A stretch of 64,000 bases of DNA from Ceratotherium simum simum (lineage: Eukaryota; Chordata; Mammalia; Perissodactyla; Rhinocerotidae): NCBI RefSeq assembly GCF_000283155.1, contig NW_004454289.1, positions 1,478,143 through 1,542,142 on the forward strand, read 5' to 3'. A program made the position numbers and the translations under genes. The notes beneath the pieces were generated by a model. It searched no databases and was not told the DNA's origin. It saw only the letters and a program-made list of their open reading frames with translations. Positions 45,469 to 57,359 of this stretch are shown in pieces (the stretch's first letter is position 1; each line of letters opens with the position of its first letter).

Positions 45469-47265
45469 AAAGCAGATTCTGGTTTTGCCTGTTTTCTGCA
45501 GCAGGGTCCTGACGAGATTCATCAGCATCCAAGAAACTGCACAGGCCACCGTGGGCAGAGCCGCCGGGGCAGGAAAGTGGCATCTGAGCTGGTGTGGCAG
45601 CTGGAGGTGGCTGCAGGTGGACCCTAGGCTGTTCCAGCCCTGCCTTGCCTGCCCCCACGTGCACCTCCCAAGTTTCCCACCAGACCTGGGGCCTCCAGCC
45701 CCCTTTGCTCAGCCCCCCAGCTGGTTCTCGGAGGAGCTGGCCCTGGGACAAGGTGCAAGGCCCGCACGTGGGGGCTGATCCAGGAAGCACTATGGGTTGA
45801 GGACGTGCTGTAGGGAGGGGACGGCCACAACCAAGCACTGGTGTCACCATTTGCCTCTGTGGAAGCTGCACCTTGGTCCCACAGGGACTCTGGGGCCATT
45901 GTAGACCATGCCCCCCAGGTGAGGGCGGGGTGAGTGTCCAGCACCCTCGGCCAGGAGGACTGTTCAAGCATCCCCTCCCCAGCCCTTCCCGCCCGCACAG
46001 CGGGGACCCACAGGCCTGGACAGAGGCTGCTTTGGGGAGGGGCGGGCCTCGGGGATGGGCACAGTGTCTGTCATTTGGTATATTTTGAACTTTGAACCAC
46101 GTATTGCATTATCTATTAAAATTTAAAATAATAAGGCAGCCCTTCTTCACCTCTTGCTTTAATCTCTCCCACAGGTCAGGGACGCCTGGTGACCTGGCGT
46201 CCAGGTGGGCACTGTAGGGACTCCGCTGACCGCACTGGGAGGACACAGGGCAGGAACACAGCTGCGACGTGCTGACCCCCCCGGAAGCTCTGAGGGTCAG
46301 TGGGCCCAGGAGCCCCGGGCGGTGGGACTTCATGGCCTGTAACTTTGCTGAGCAGAAGCTGCCGTGGCTGTGCACTGAGTCGCCAAGCAGGGACCCAGAG
46401 CCATTTGTTCTCGGAAAGGGCAGAAGTCTCAGCATCCAGGACAGGCCTTTTCTAGACAGGACGGGGCAATGGCTTTGGGGTCTTGGGGGGAACCTGCTCC
46501 CACGGCGTAAAGACAGAGGAGCGAGCTGGGCCGGGGGCGGAGAAGCCAGGAGGGGGATTACTGCCGCCCAGCAGGTCCCACAACATCCTGGGGAAGGTCA
46601 TGCTCCATGTCCTAGCTCCGTCCCGCTGGGCCATCTCCACACTCAGGCAGGAACCCCACTGCCTCCCAGCCCCCAGCCCGTCCTGTGTGTGGAAAAACTC
46701 AGACTCATGGAAAAGACGGAACTGGGTGTCCTGGGGTCCTGGGGGAAGGAAGGTGCCTTTGGGACAAGGAAAGAAGGTGGCAGGACATTCTAGGAGATGA
46801 GGCTGTGAGGATGGCCTGCCCAGCTCTGCAGGTGCCGGGAGCCCAGCTCCCCGACCCAGATGGCCAGGCTGCGGAAACCACGGGTTTCTCGGGGTCGACA
46901 GAGGATTGGTGCTCCCGCAGGGCACCAGAGGGGCCTGGGCATCCCTAAGCTGGGATCCCAATGCGGAGGCTGGCCCAGGGGTGGGGCTCAGCGGCAGGCT
47001 CGGGTTGGTAGGAAAAAGCTGAAGAATGCACTGCGTCTTCCTCCCCTGAGTGGCTCATAACCAGTCTCTCTCCATCTGCTTTTCCGGAAGACTCTGAGCT
47101 GCACATGGGACCTTGCCTGGCGCCAGGAGGGGCAAACCTGTACTATCCAGCAGACCCTGGACCACTTGCAATTTCCTTTTCCGAGAGACTTCCTTATTTC
47201 TCCATTCAGCCGGCACATCATGCTGTGGCCAAGGGGCAGGTGCAGGGCTGCACAGACTTCTACAC
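45469..47265. other. GC-rich stretch, no gene seen
   Basis: Overlapping frames without domains. An AT-rich patch at 46075-46140 ('ttatctattaaaatttaaaa') is too short to classify. Confidence 0.45.
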
Positions 47266-47269
47266 CTAG

Positions 47270-47415
47270 AGGCAGAGGCACGCGGGGTTGAATCCCAATC
47301 CTGCCCCTTTGCTTCCTTGAGCAGATCTGTTCACTTCTTGTGCCTCAGTTGACCCCCGTAGAAAATGAGAATGAAAGTTCTGGTGATGCGGGGCTGCCTG
47401 GAAGGCTTGATGAGT
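47270..47415 (+). mobile_element. MIR SINE, sense
   Basis: 'gggttgaatcccaatcctgc' (reversed B-box-like region of the MIR 5' half), 'cttcttgtgcctcagttgac', 'cgtagaaaatgagaatgaaa'. Confidence 0.78.
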
Positions 47416-47979
47416 CCGCTGGTCCCAGCACTGCTGGCCTGGGATGGAGGAGGATGGCTGGAGGGCAGAAGGGCAGGACAGGGGGGCGGGGGATGTCAGA
47501 GCATCTGCCAGGTGCCGGCCTTGGTGTGAGGGCCCCCCAGCCCCATTCCCGCTGACCCTCGAGTCACAGGCAGGGCCCCCAGGCCTCGGAGCCTCTGTAC
47601 GGGGGCAGCCTGGCCATGACAAACTGGGCGGCCCTCAAACCTGAGCTCAGTTAGCCGCCAAAGGCCCCCTGTGGGGCGCTCGAGACCCCAGTGCTCTGCC
47701 TCCACTGACCCAGCTACAAGCCCACCCCACTCGCCACGTGCCCCCAGAGACGTGGCTCTGAGCAGGCTAGCAAGTTTCCAGGGTGGCAGTGGGTCCCCCA
47801 GAATTCCCTCCAATGAGGGGCTCGGGCTGGCTCGGGCAGAAAGGGGGCCCTGAGCCGTGCCCAGGCCCCGACCTCGCGCGCCCGCTGGGGCCTGGAACCT
47901 GCTAAAAGCCGCGGCTTCCTCAGACCACTTGCTAAAAGCCCCAGGTCCTTCCGGCCACGCAGCAGCTGGGGCCTCAGGA

Positions 47980-48120
47980 AGAGCATAAAAATGTCTGGAT
48001 GACACTCTTTCACCTTTATTATATACAGAGGCCCCTCATCTCCTGCCTTTCAAGAGGGCCTCTCCGCGGGGGCGGCCCTCGAGGCCGTTTATCTGCAGAG
48101 GAATGTCTGTGAGACCCGCA
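47980..48120. promoter_or_regulatory. Candidate conserved non-coding element
   Basis: 'gagcataaaaatgtctggat', 'tttcacctttattatataca' and 'ccgtttatctgcagaggaat' make an AT-richer island in GC-rich sequence, with HOX/CDX-like TTTAT cores. Weak inference. Confidence 0.28.
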
Positions 48121-50114
48121 GATGGGGCCTCCTCCGCCTATCCATCACCACCAGAGCCTCTAGCGGGCCGGTCGTGGGGGGCTGGGGACGCGGCCTGGGT
48201 GGGGAGGGGCAGAGGCCGGCCCAGCGGTGCCAGCCATGGCAGGGGGCTCCATGCAGCCTGATACCAGGGCTCCCGTCCTGCCTGGGCCCCGAGTTAGGCC
48301 AGGCCCGCCTCCTGGGAGCAGAGGCGTTGGAAATGAGCTGGCCAGAGGGAGTGGGGTCTGGGGCCCTGCTGGCTCAGCCCAACTGGGGCAGGGGCAGGGG
48401 AGTTGGGGTGCAGAGCAGGGGCAGGCTGGAGACCAGTGGGGGACGTTTGGGGGTGAGGCAGTGACCACGCAGGGTCCAGCTCGGGTCCACCAGGCCAGGG
48501 TCCTGCACACACTCACGTGGTGAGGGTCGCTTCAGGGTCGCAGCCTACACCCCAGCTCTTCCCTGAGGTTCTGAGGTGCTCTGAATTCTCCAAGAATGAA
48601 ATGCCTGTGTGACGTGAGGGGCAAGCACACGCGTTTTGTGGAGCATTCCCAGGCGCTGCGCCCCCTACAGGAAACCGCGATGCGATGGCGTGTGCCTGGT
48701 GCTTGGGCCCTGCCCGGCCGTGCCCAGTCACACAGACGCAGGATCACAGCCGAGCCACTGCTCCCACGTGCCAGAGATGAACCGGTGTCAGCAGTCCGTG
48801 TGAACACGCCATCACTCCACTTGCACTCGCTGCTCCGTGCGCACGTCCGGGCGCCTCCTCGTTTCGTCCATGTGGCCGGGCCGCCCGCACCTCTGCGTGC
48901 TGAGACTCACATTCAGCAACGTCAGGGTCACTTCCTTTTCTGTCTCCTCCGTCGTGGTTGAGGCCTTAAATGGAGATCTAGGACGATGTGCATGGGGAGG
49001 CGTGTTGCCTCCTGATTTCACCCCGGCTGGTAACAGAACTCACTAAATATGTCAGGAGCTGAGGTGCCAGTTCTGACCGGGCGAGTGGGGCCACTGGGGG
49101 TCCACAGCCCCCTCCGCATGGCCATGGTCCCTTGGAGGCTCCTGGTCCTTGGCAGAGGATGGCCGTGGTGGTGCCCACACACTGGCCTGTGCGTCCTGGG
49201 GTCACTGGTCCCGAGGGTGGTCCCAGCCCCCACACACTGATTTGTAGCCCCCGGCAGGTCAGCGCACTCAGTTCCCTCGCCCGTGAGAGGAGGTGTGTGC
49301 AGAGGGGAGGAGGCCATGGGAGCTCCCTGGGGAGGAGGGTGGGAACAAAGCCGCAGTGGTAACGCAGCCCCTGGACGCTGGCGCATGCTGAGCACTCACT
49401 CATGCAAGATACGACATGTGACATTCGGGGCACCTGTTCTGTGCTGGGCCCTGCTCCGGGTAGCAGAGGCACGTGAGAGCAAAACAAGCCCAGACCCGGG
49501 CCCTGAGCTGACGACCTGACGAGGAAGGCCAAGGGGGACGTTGAGACTGAAAACAGAACCATTTTGGGGAGAGAGAAGAGCTATGAAGAAAGTACCATGG
49601 GTCATGGGCTGGGGGCAGGAGGCTCTAGCTCAGGTGGCCAGGAGGGCTTCTTGGAGTGGTGACGTGTGTCAGAGGTGCATGACATAAGCTGGAGCTGGGA
49701 TTCATACTGCACTGGGCGGGGGGGCAGCTGTTCTCCCCAGCTGGGTGCTGGGCTAGGGGCTCTGCAGGGCCTCATGGGCACAAGGTGGCTGCCACCACTC
49801 CAGACATTACGTGCATACAGGACCACACCCAAAGGCAAGGATGTGGAGTGTGTGTGTTGGGGGCAGGGGCCGGGAGTGACACCTGGGACAAGTCTCTCTC
49901 ATCTTCTCAGGGAGGATAAATCTCTTGCAGACACCCCTTCCCCTGGGAGTTCTCTCTACGTCTCATTGGTCAGAAGTGCCTGCCCCTCTCTTGCCCTCCT
50001 TCACTGGAAAGTGAAGAGAGGCTCTGGCTCTTCCCCCTCCCAGTGAGAGTGGAGGGAGAGGGGTGGGGCTAGCTGTAGGGTCAGCTAGACGGTCCCATAG
50101 CGAGACTTCTCAGA
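48121..50114. other. GC-rich stretch, no gene seen
   Basis: No recognisable exon. 49380-49520 ('cctgttctgtgctgggccct' .. 'gagagcaaaacaagcccaga') looks like an ancient repeat of the 'tactgtgtgccaggcactg' kind, family unresolved. Confidence 0.45.
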
Positions 50115-50125
50115 ACCTGCTCCTC

Positions 50126-50217
50126 TCCCTCCCTCCCTCCCTCCATCCATCCTTTCTTCTTTCTTACTTTCCTTCCTTCCTCTTTCTTTCTCTCTCTCGG
50201 TCTCTCCCTCCCTCACT
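50126..50217. repeat. Pyrimidine-rich (CCTT/TCCC)n tract
   Basis: About 90 bp of CTCCC, CCTT and TTTC units with few purines. Confidence 0.9.
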
Positions 50218-50221
50218 GGGC

Positions 50222-50445
50222 TCCAGACATGCCAGCCCTTTCACTGTTCCTTGAACCCTGGGCTGGTCTTGCCCCAGGGCCTTTGCACACACTCTACCCT
50301 GGAGCACTCTTCCCCACGTGTCTGTCCACAAAGCCCCCTTCCTTACCTCCTCAGGTCTCTGTGCAAAGCCCCTTGCTCAGCAAACTCCCTCCCCACCTGA
50401 TCCCACCGCTCCCTCGGGGTCTCAGCAGCGCATGGACACTCCCTG
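50222..50445. mobile_element. L2 LINE 3'-end fragment
   Basis: 'cactgttccttgaaccctgg', 'ccccagggcctttgcacaca' and 'ggagcactcttccccacgtg' .. 'ctcctcaggtctctgtgcaa' follow the order of the common L2 3' end (..CAGGGCCTTTGCAC..GAACGCTCTTCCCC..TCAGGTCTCAGCTCAAA..). Strand relative to L2 not asserted. Confidence 0.78.
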
Positions 50446-51480
50446 CCCCCTGATGTGCTGCTTCTGCTCCTGCTCCCAGCCTCCACGTGAGGCACGTGGA
50501 GGTTGCTCAAGAAGTCATTCATTCCTTTATCCATTCATTCAGAAACACTGATTAGTGCTGACAGGGGAGGTGGAGGTCATTGAAACCGCCCCGGAGCCCT
50601 CGTCTGGTGCGGAAGACAGCCTTGTAAACAGACCATCACAGCCGTGCGGTAAGTGCTGGGGGCAGAGCGGTTGCCATGCGAAGCCCAGGGAGCTGAAAGG
50701 GACTCGACACCAGCTGGACACAGAGGTAGGGGCAGCCCCAGGTGCCAGGCCCGGAGGCGGGAGGGGACGCCGCATCGGGGCCCGGCTGGGTCCTCCGTGC
50801 CTGGCACAGGGCTGCGGGGACAGCCTGGCGGGAGCGCCGTGGGCTTTACCTCTGCCTCTCCCTGTGCCCAGGGTGCCCGAGCATGGGTGGGGGCAGACGG
50901 GCCCTGGCAAGCGCCTGTGGACCCTGCCCAGCAGCCCGGCCGGGCTCAGGTGGACCCCGTGCACTGCCCTCCTCCCCGGCTCCCTAAGCCCTCTGTTTAC
51001 ACAAGCACACAGCATACAAATCACCTGCCTGCACTAATGGATGCTCGCCTGCCAAGGCGGACAGCTGTGAGATGCTTTCGGAAAGGCTTTTGACTTGAGG
51101 GTGCAATCTCCCGCTCGAAGCTCCCCCAGCCTGGCTGCAGACTCACACAAAGGATGCTGCCCGGAGGCAGGAGGAGCCCGCTCTGGAGGCCGCAGCCCCA
51201 CCCACACAGAATGCTCCCACTTCAACCTCAGCAGGCCCGGAAGGATCTTGAAGCCACCTGTGCCCGGCCAGGCGGGGTTCCGCCCCAGTGCTGGCAGAGC
51301 CTGGCCCTGTGGCCCTGGGCAGATTATAGGGCGTAGCCGTCAGTTCAGGGGGCGCGGGCAGGGGGCGTCCTAACCGGGATGAGGGTGGCACCCCCTTCCA
51401 GTCCTTTGGGAACCTCTGCTGGCTCCAGGAGCAAGTCCCCGTCCGCCCAGTCTCCGAGCCGTGGAAGGAAGGGGGTCTGG
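50446..51480. other. GC-rich stretch, no gene seen
   Basis: A small AT-richer patch at 50985-51045 ('gtttacacaagcacacagca', 'tgcctgcactaatggatgct') has a forkhead-like GTTTACA. Otherwise nothing recognised. Confidence 0.45.
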
Positions 51481-51484
51481 CCAG

Positions 51485-51620
51485 AATTTAATACCATTGT
51501 GTGGCTCCTGTTGTCTCAGTTCTCCTAGTTATGCTCCCGTTTATGGGTTTTATGGGGGTGGTAAAAAGCCTCCTTTGAAGGAAATTCATTTGAGGAAGAG
51601 GAAGCAAATCCCCGGAAGGG
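51485..51620. promoter_or_regulatory. Candidate conserved non-coding element with SOX and paired HOX-like sites
   Basis: SOX-type CCATTGTG at 51494-51501 and two copies of TTTATGGG at 51540-51547 and 51549-51556, 9 bp apart (near one helical turn), then 'gaaggaaattcatttgagga'. Repeat-free. Inference from motifs. Confidence 0.38.
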
Positions 51621-52279
51621 AAAATAGGTGCAGCACAGTGGAGGTGACCCACACCTATCCCCGCCCCCACCTCCTCCTCCCCTCCATCCCCTGCCCCACA
51701 CAACGTCTCTGGCGGGAGGAAAGGAGCAGCCCTCCCGTCTCTGTCTCTGCTTGGCACCGTCCTTCGGGGGTCCAGCCTCGTGGCCCCCAGCGGGGGGTGG
51801 GGCTCCCTGCAGGCGCCTGTCTCCCCGCCCCTCCAGCACTGCACAGCCAGTTCTCTGCCTTAGAGACCCTCTCCTCCACACACGAGGGGCTTCCTGCTGC
51901 CCTGGCTCCCCCTCCGTCTGTGACGGAGGCCCTGCTGACCTCTACCCTCCGGGAGCCATGGGGCCCACACACACACCTGTCCCTCCCGGCGGGCCCCCTG
52001 GCACTGCCCGCTCTCTGGGCTGCCTGTCCTGCAGGCTCTGTCTCTGTGCCTTCCACCTAAGCTGTGGGCGCCTGGGGTCCGGGCTTCCTCCGACTTCTAC
52101 AGATGTGGACATGGCATGGAAATGTCACGAGGCCACGGTCACGCCAGCAAAGCCACTCACTACGGATGCCCCAGCCTGCCGCTGCCTCTGTCCACACCTG
52201 GGCTCTCCCTCAGCCCTGCGACGGCGCTGCTGATAAAATGCTGCTGCCAGAGGCACCCACGTGCACACGGCTTTTTGCT

Positions 52280-52565
52280 TTTTAAATCATTTCTGTAGGA
52301 AAAACATTCCCAAGAAGGGGGGTTACTTTGCCAAAGGATATGAGCATTTGGGAGGCTGGTTCCAATGCTTTTAATGTCTCAATTGCAAATAGTTAAACAT
52401 GCTAAACCCACTTATCATCTTGGGTCCGAGGGACCATTTTCCCCTTTATTTATTAACCACATGCAGGCTGGTCTCCCTGTTACAAAATTCCGAGCAGTCA
52501 TTAATTATTCCCAAAGACTGTAGGGTTTCGAAGGAGGTTTGGAGCCAAATCATGGAGGAATCCAC
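52280..52565. promoter_or_regulatory. Candidate conserved non-coding element
   Basis: About 285 bp AT-rich and repeat-free, directly left of an old L1: 'ctttgccaaagg', AATTGCAAAT (52381-52390, octamer/C/EBP-like), CTTATCA (reverse GATA, 52411-52417), 'cctttatttattaaccacat', and 'tcattaattattcccaaaga' near 52498. Inferred only. Confidence 0.4.
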
Positions 52566-52644
52566 TCTCCCCTGAAATCTGGTGCTCCTCCTCTGCCCAG
52601 TGGAAACGTGGGGAGGGAACAGGGCCAGCGCAGACAATTACTGT

Positions 52645-53740
52645 TTTCTGTAACAGCTGTACTGAGATATAATTCACGTGTCATATAACTCACCCCTTTT
52701 ACGTGTACAGTTCAGTGGCTTTTGGTATTTAAGTTGTGCAATCACCACCACTAATTCCAGAACATTTTCATCACCCCAAAAGGAAACCCCATGTCCCCAG
52801 CAGTCACCCCCAGTCCACCCCGTGCCCCCACCCCTGGCCACCACTGCTCTCCCTTCTGCCTCCATGGCTGTCCATCTTCTGGACGTTTCGTATGAGTGGA
52901 CCGTGCAGGCTATGCCCTTTTGTGACTGGCTTCTTCACTCAACAGAGTGTCCTCGAGGTTCACCCCTGGGTTGGTGCCTCCGTCCTTTTTGTGACTGAAC
53001 ACCATCCCGTTGTAGGGACAGACCACGTCTGTCCCTCCATTCATCTGCTGATAGACATTTGGGTGGTGTCCACCTTGGGGCTGCTGTGGACACGTATGTA
53101 CCTGTGTCCATGTGGACATGTCTTCAGTTCCTTGGGGCACACACACAGGAGTGAACTGCCCGGTCACATGGTAACTCTGTGTTCAACATGCAGAGGAACC
53201 GCCAGACTGTCTGCCAAGGCGGCCGCGCCATTTTCCACTCCACGAGCGGGGTATGCAGGTTCCAACACTCGGCGTCCTCATCAACACTTGCGATTGTCTG
53301 TCCTGGGGGTTTGGCTGCCCTGTGGGTGTGGAGTGGTGTCTCAGCGTGGATTTGATCTGCGTTTCCCTCTGATGAATGCTGTTTTGCGTTTTGTTTCAGG
53401 AGTAAGAGTTTTTTGAATATTCCGGGTGTAAGACCCTTGCCAGATATATGACATGCAAATATTTTCTCCAGTTCTGTGGTTGCCTTTTTACTTTCTTGAC
53501 AGGGTTCTTTGTAGCACAAAGGTTTAATTTCGATGATGTCTGGGTCAGCTGCTTCTTCTTGTGTTGCTGCTTATGTCACATCTAAGGAACGTGGTCAGAT
53601 CCAAGGTCACCAAGATCTACGCCCATGCTTTCTCCTAAGAGCTTCATAGTCTCGTCTCTTACACCTGGCTTTTCGAGCCGCCTCGAGTTAATCTGCCCGT
53701 CGTGCACCCTGTGCTTCGGGACAGTAACTTGCTCACACGA
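52645..53740 (-). mobile_element. L1 3' end with ORF2 C-terminus, antisense, GC-shifted
   Basis: Same element type as 10795-11865: 'ctgtactgagatataattca', 'ttccagaacattttcatcac', 'cagaggaaccgccagactgt'. The minus-strand frame 53124-53519 retains ATTELEKIFACHISGKGLTP (family form ..DWEKIFANHISDKGL..). Compared with the 10.8-kb copy it is strongly GC-enriched, in line with its GC-rich surroundings. Confidence 0.85.
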
Positions 53741-53844
53741 CCCTGGAGCTGGAGCTCGTGAGGAACGCTGGTGGGGCCTGGCCTACGTTTCTCTGCATTC
53801 ACGACACCCTGCGTTTTGGAAGCTGTCTGGCCGTGAGGGTCTCG

Positions 53845-53975
53845 ACGTCGTCCCCATTATCCCCCTCCCCCACAGCCTTGGGTGCGTGTCGGTGCCCCCA
53901 CTCCACAGGCGGGAGACTGAGGCTCCTGAGCAGGAGGTGAAGATGCCTGCCCGGGGGAACGCAGCGAGGCAGGCC
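53845..53975 (-). mobile_element. MIR SINE, antisense
   Basis: 'ccattatccccctcccccac' .. 'ccactccacaggcgggagac' .. 'tgaggctcctgagcaggagg' matches the reverse MIR core. Confidence 0.68.
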
Positions 53976-54183
53976 CGTGTTCTCTCCTCCAACCCTCCTG
54001 CCCCGCCCCCTCCCAGCAAGAAACAATCTCTGCCGTGGGGTGGGGGGGCCTCCCTACCCACCAGTCTCCTCCTCAGGAGCCCCTGTCTGCTGCCTGACTG
54101 CTCAGGTCCTCTGAGGGGCATACCGTGAGTGAGGGCTGGATCCCCATGGCCTCTGTGTCTTAAACGTACAGCCTCATCTGTGG

Positions 54184-54563
54184 ATGGAAGGAAGGAGGGA
54201 AGGAACAAGGACGGAAGGGAGGGAGGGAGGAAGGAAGGAGGGAAGGAGGGAAGGAAGGAAGGAAGGAGGGAAGGAACAAGGAAGGAAGGGAGGGAGGGAG
54301 GGAGGAAGGAAGGCAGGAAGGAGGGAAGGAAGGAAGGAGGGAAGGAACAAGGAAGGAAGGGAGGGAGGGAGGAAGGAAGGAAGGAAGGAGGAAGGAAGGA
54401 AGGAAGGAAGGAAAGAGGGAGGGAGGGAGGAAGGGAGGAAGGGAAGGAGGAAAGAAGGAAGGAGGGAAGGAACAAGGAAGGGAGGGAGGGAAGAAGGGAA
54501 GAAAGAAGGAAGAACGGAGGGAAGGAAGGAGGGAGGGAGGACGGAGAGAGGGAGGAGGGAGGT
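54184..54563. repeat. (GGAA/GGGA)n polypurine array with higher-order repeat
   Basis: About 380 bp purine-only on the plus strand apart from a few C. The landmark aggaacaagg occurs at 54201, 54272, 54343 and 54468 (spacing 71, 71, 125), so the array grew by duplication of a unit of about 71 bp. It creates artefactual Arg/Lys/Glu/Gly frames on the plus strand and Ser/Phe/Leu/Pro frames on the minus strand. Confidence 0.97.
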
Positions 54564-57355
54564 CACGTCCTCAAGCAGGAGCTGAGTCCCCGCTGGCCCC
54601 CAGAGACCATGACGACAGGAGAATGGGAGTTAAACCCCAGGACAGGTGGCAGGTGTGTCTCTGGGGAGAGCCCGCAGTCTGTGCGCACGGGACCTGGTGT
54701 CAAGTCTTCGGGGACAAGCAGACAGCCTGGCGGGCACGGGGGGTGGCTGAGCCTGAGGAGCCCAGGCTGGGCTGGCAGTGGGGATCCCGGCAGCCACGTG
54801 CCCCATCTGTCATGCACCAGCCACTGGACGGGACCCTCGGGCCTGACAGGCTAAGACGCTAAGTGCTGCCGGAGAGAGACCAGCCGGGCTGCTGGGGCCT
54901 GTCAGGGACGCTGGTAGCTGGGGTGAGTGATGGCCCCGGGATTGACCGGCTGTTTGGGTGTCCCATAAACATGGACTTCAAGCGGCCGGGTGACGCCCAT
55001 CCATCACGCCGGGGCCGTGGTGGGCGGCTCTCTGCAGTGGCCCCAGCTGACACAGCCTTGGCCCCTTCCGGGCGGTGCGCGGCTTATGTCTGACCGCTGG
55101 CGGCTCCTTGATGGATGGGTCCCTCCCCCCAAGAGGTACCATGTCCCGCAGGCCCGAGGCACGCCGGGGGCTTTAGCAGGAAGAATCTGGGTGGCAGAGC
55201 TGTCCTGCTGGACCACAGTCCTGACCTTGAGAGACGTTGTGAAGCCAGAGGCCTCCGGGTCCACAGAGGGAGACTCCGGCTCCGTCACACGGACATGGTC
55301 GACCATCTGGGGCTCCAGGGGTCCACCAGAAGTCTGCTCGTTCTCTTGCTGCTCAGGCCGGCAGCCCTTCTGGGTTCTCTTCTGGCCACAGATGGAGCAC
55401 CAGCCCAGCCTGGCCGGAAGTGGCCAGCACAGGGCCTCCATTGGGGGACAATAGGGAGTGGTGGGGACTACAGCAACCAGCACACAGGCTGGCCAGGCCA
55501 CTCAGGAGCCCTGGTCTAGAACAGCCATGTCTTCTGATTCCTCCAGGGCCCCTGAGTGACCCAAATACACCCATCCGCCCACAACCTGTGGGTCTGACCA
55601 CGGACAACAGCCAGTTCCTCATCTTCGCCTTCTGTGACATTGTGATCAGGGTTGTGGGCTGCAGAGAGGAATGATGGACTCATCTGGAGCTCCAACGAGG
55701 CCAGGCAGCTGCCCCTACGGTCACTGCTGGCCACACACCAGCCCTGTTGGCAGTGCCATGGCCTGAATTCACAAGGCCACTTGGCGCCAGCCTTGACGCG
55801 CCTGGGCCGTGTCCTGCAGGCTGAGAATGAGCGGTCCGAGTCTTCTGCTCTCACTTTCGTCACTGCACCGCATTCAGGGTCTCCATGGGAGCTGGGGAGG
55901 GGTGGCTCCTGACAGGGACCCTGAGGGCTGGGCCCTGGCCACAGGCAGAGGTGGGGTTCACACACCCACAGCACCCAGAACTGAGCGGGGGAGACAGGGG
56001 TGGTGGAGGGGCTGGGGTCTTTCTCCATTTCCCCTGATTGTCCTAGTTGTATTGCCCTCCCTACATCCTGCTTTCTCCAAACACACCTCCTCTCCAGGCC
56101 TGGCTGACCTCTCCATGCCCAGGTAGAAATGCAGACTTTGGGGACCAGCCAGCCCTCGCTGTCTGGGAATTCCCTCTACAGCTTCCCTCAATGTCGGGCA
56201 TCTGCCCCTGTTTGCACGCCTCGAGTGACGGAGAGCTCCTCACCTGTCACGCAGCCTCCTTACCCTTGTTTTCTTACTTCTGGTCTCTGCACCTTCCCCC
56301 TCCATCCCTGTTCCTGCCCCATCCCTCCCAGGATCCCCACTCTGCTCTCCAGGCCCTAGGACGCTGTCGACTCCTCCTGCCCCAGGACCAGCCCTGCCGA
56401 GGCTTGGAGGCAATGAGTGCATCTCCCTCCAGCGCTTCTGTGGGTCTGGCAGCCCCAGCTGCCCCTCACCTGGGCTACCTCCTGTGGGTGCGCCCTTGTC
56501 CTTCCCCGGGGGCCAGGCCCTGATAGTTCTTCCACACACACTCGTCTCCCTCACCCACTTGGGCTCCTGCTGGTCCACAGAGCCTGCTAGGTGTTGGGCC
56601 AACGGGTCACTTCCAGCCTTGACCATGCGTCCTCAGCCAGTGTGGTGGATGGCTGCGTAGATGGGCGTCCCTCCTGCCTGAGGGGGTTCTTAGGGCCGTG
56701 CCCGACCTGGCTCTCCCTCTCCTTCCTGGAATCTGCAACCCCCCCTTCTCAGTGGGGTGTCGCACATGATCTGCTTGGCCAGTGAAACGTGAGTGGAAGT
56801 GGTGTGCCCGCCCCCTTCCCATCCCGGCGGCTGGGGTCCCCGGAGACAGTAGCGGGCTGGCCTCGGCACATGGCGTGACTCTTGTGCTCGGCCGGGAGAT
56901 GTGGGCTCCTCTGTTACTGCGCGGAGCCCAGCTTGTCCTCACTCACGGACCCCTGAAACTCCCTTTAGGGCAAATCCATGCCCTTGTCTGTAGCAGAAGC
57001 GCCACCGCTGCCATCCCTCCTCCTGGACCCCTCATGTTGCCCAAGCTGAGGGACACAGGAAGGGGTCAAAAATGCCTGTCACCTGAATGAAGGAGCAAAT
57101 CCGTCTTCACTCAGCACCGTCCCCAGGGCTTTGGTCGGCCCCTCTTGCCTACAGCTCTAACTGAATCCCACACCCCCACCTGGCCCCGGGGCCCTGCCGG
57201 CCTCCTCAGCCTCCCGGCCTCCCCGCCCCCCGCTGTGCCACCCAGCCTCTGCACAGCCGCCCTTCCCTGGGGACTCTCTCTCAGCTTCAGGCCTCTGCCC
57301 AGTGTCCCGTCTCCGAGAGTCCCCCCAGTCCCGTTTCAAGTTGACCCTCACCCAC
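54564..57355. other. GC-rich stretch, no gene seen
   Basis: Overlapping frames in all phases. 54950-54985 ('tgtcccataaacatggactt') is an AT-richer spot with a HOX-like CATAAA. 56770-56800 ('cttggccagtgaaacgtgag') recalls an old DNA-transposon-type repeat but is not nameable. No exon supported. Confidence 0.45.
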
Positions 57356-57359
57356 GTCA

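Noticed and set aside
53783..54854. Frames of 230-241 codons across 54.2-54.5 kb
   Set aside because: Generated by the GGAA array (Arg/Lys/Glu/Gly one way, Ser/Phe/Leu/Pro the other).
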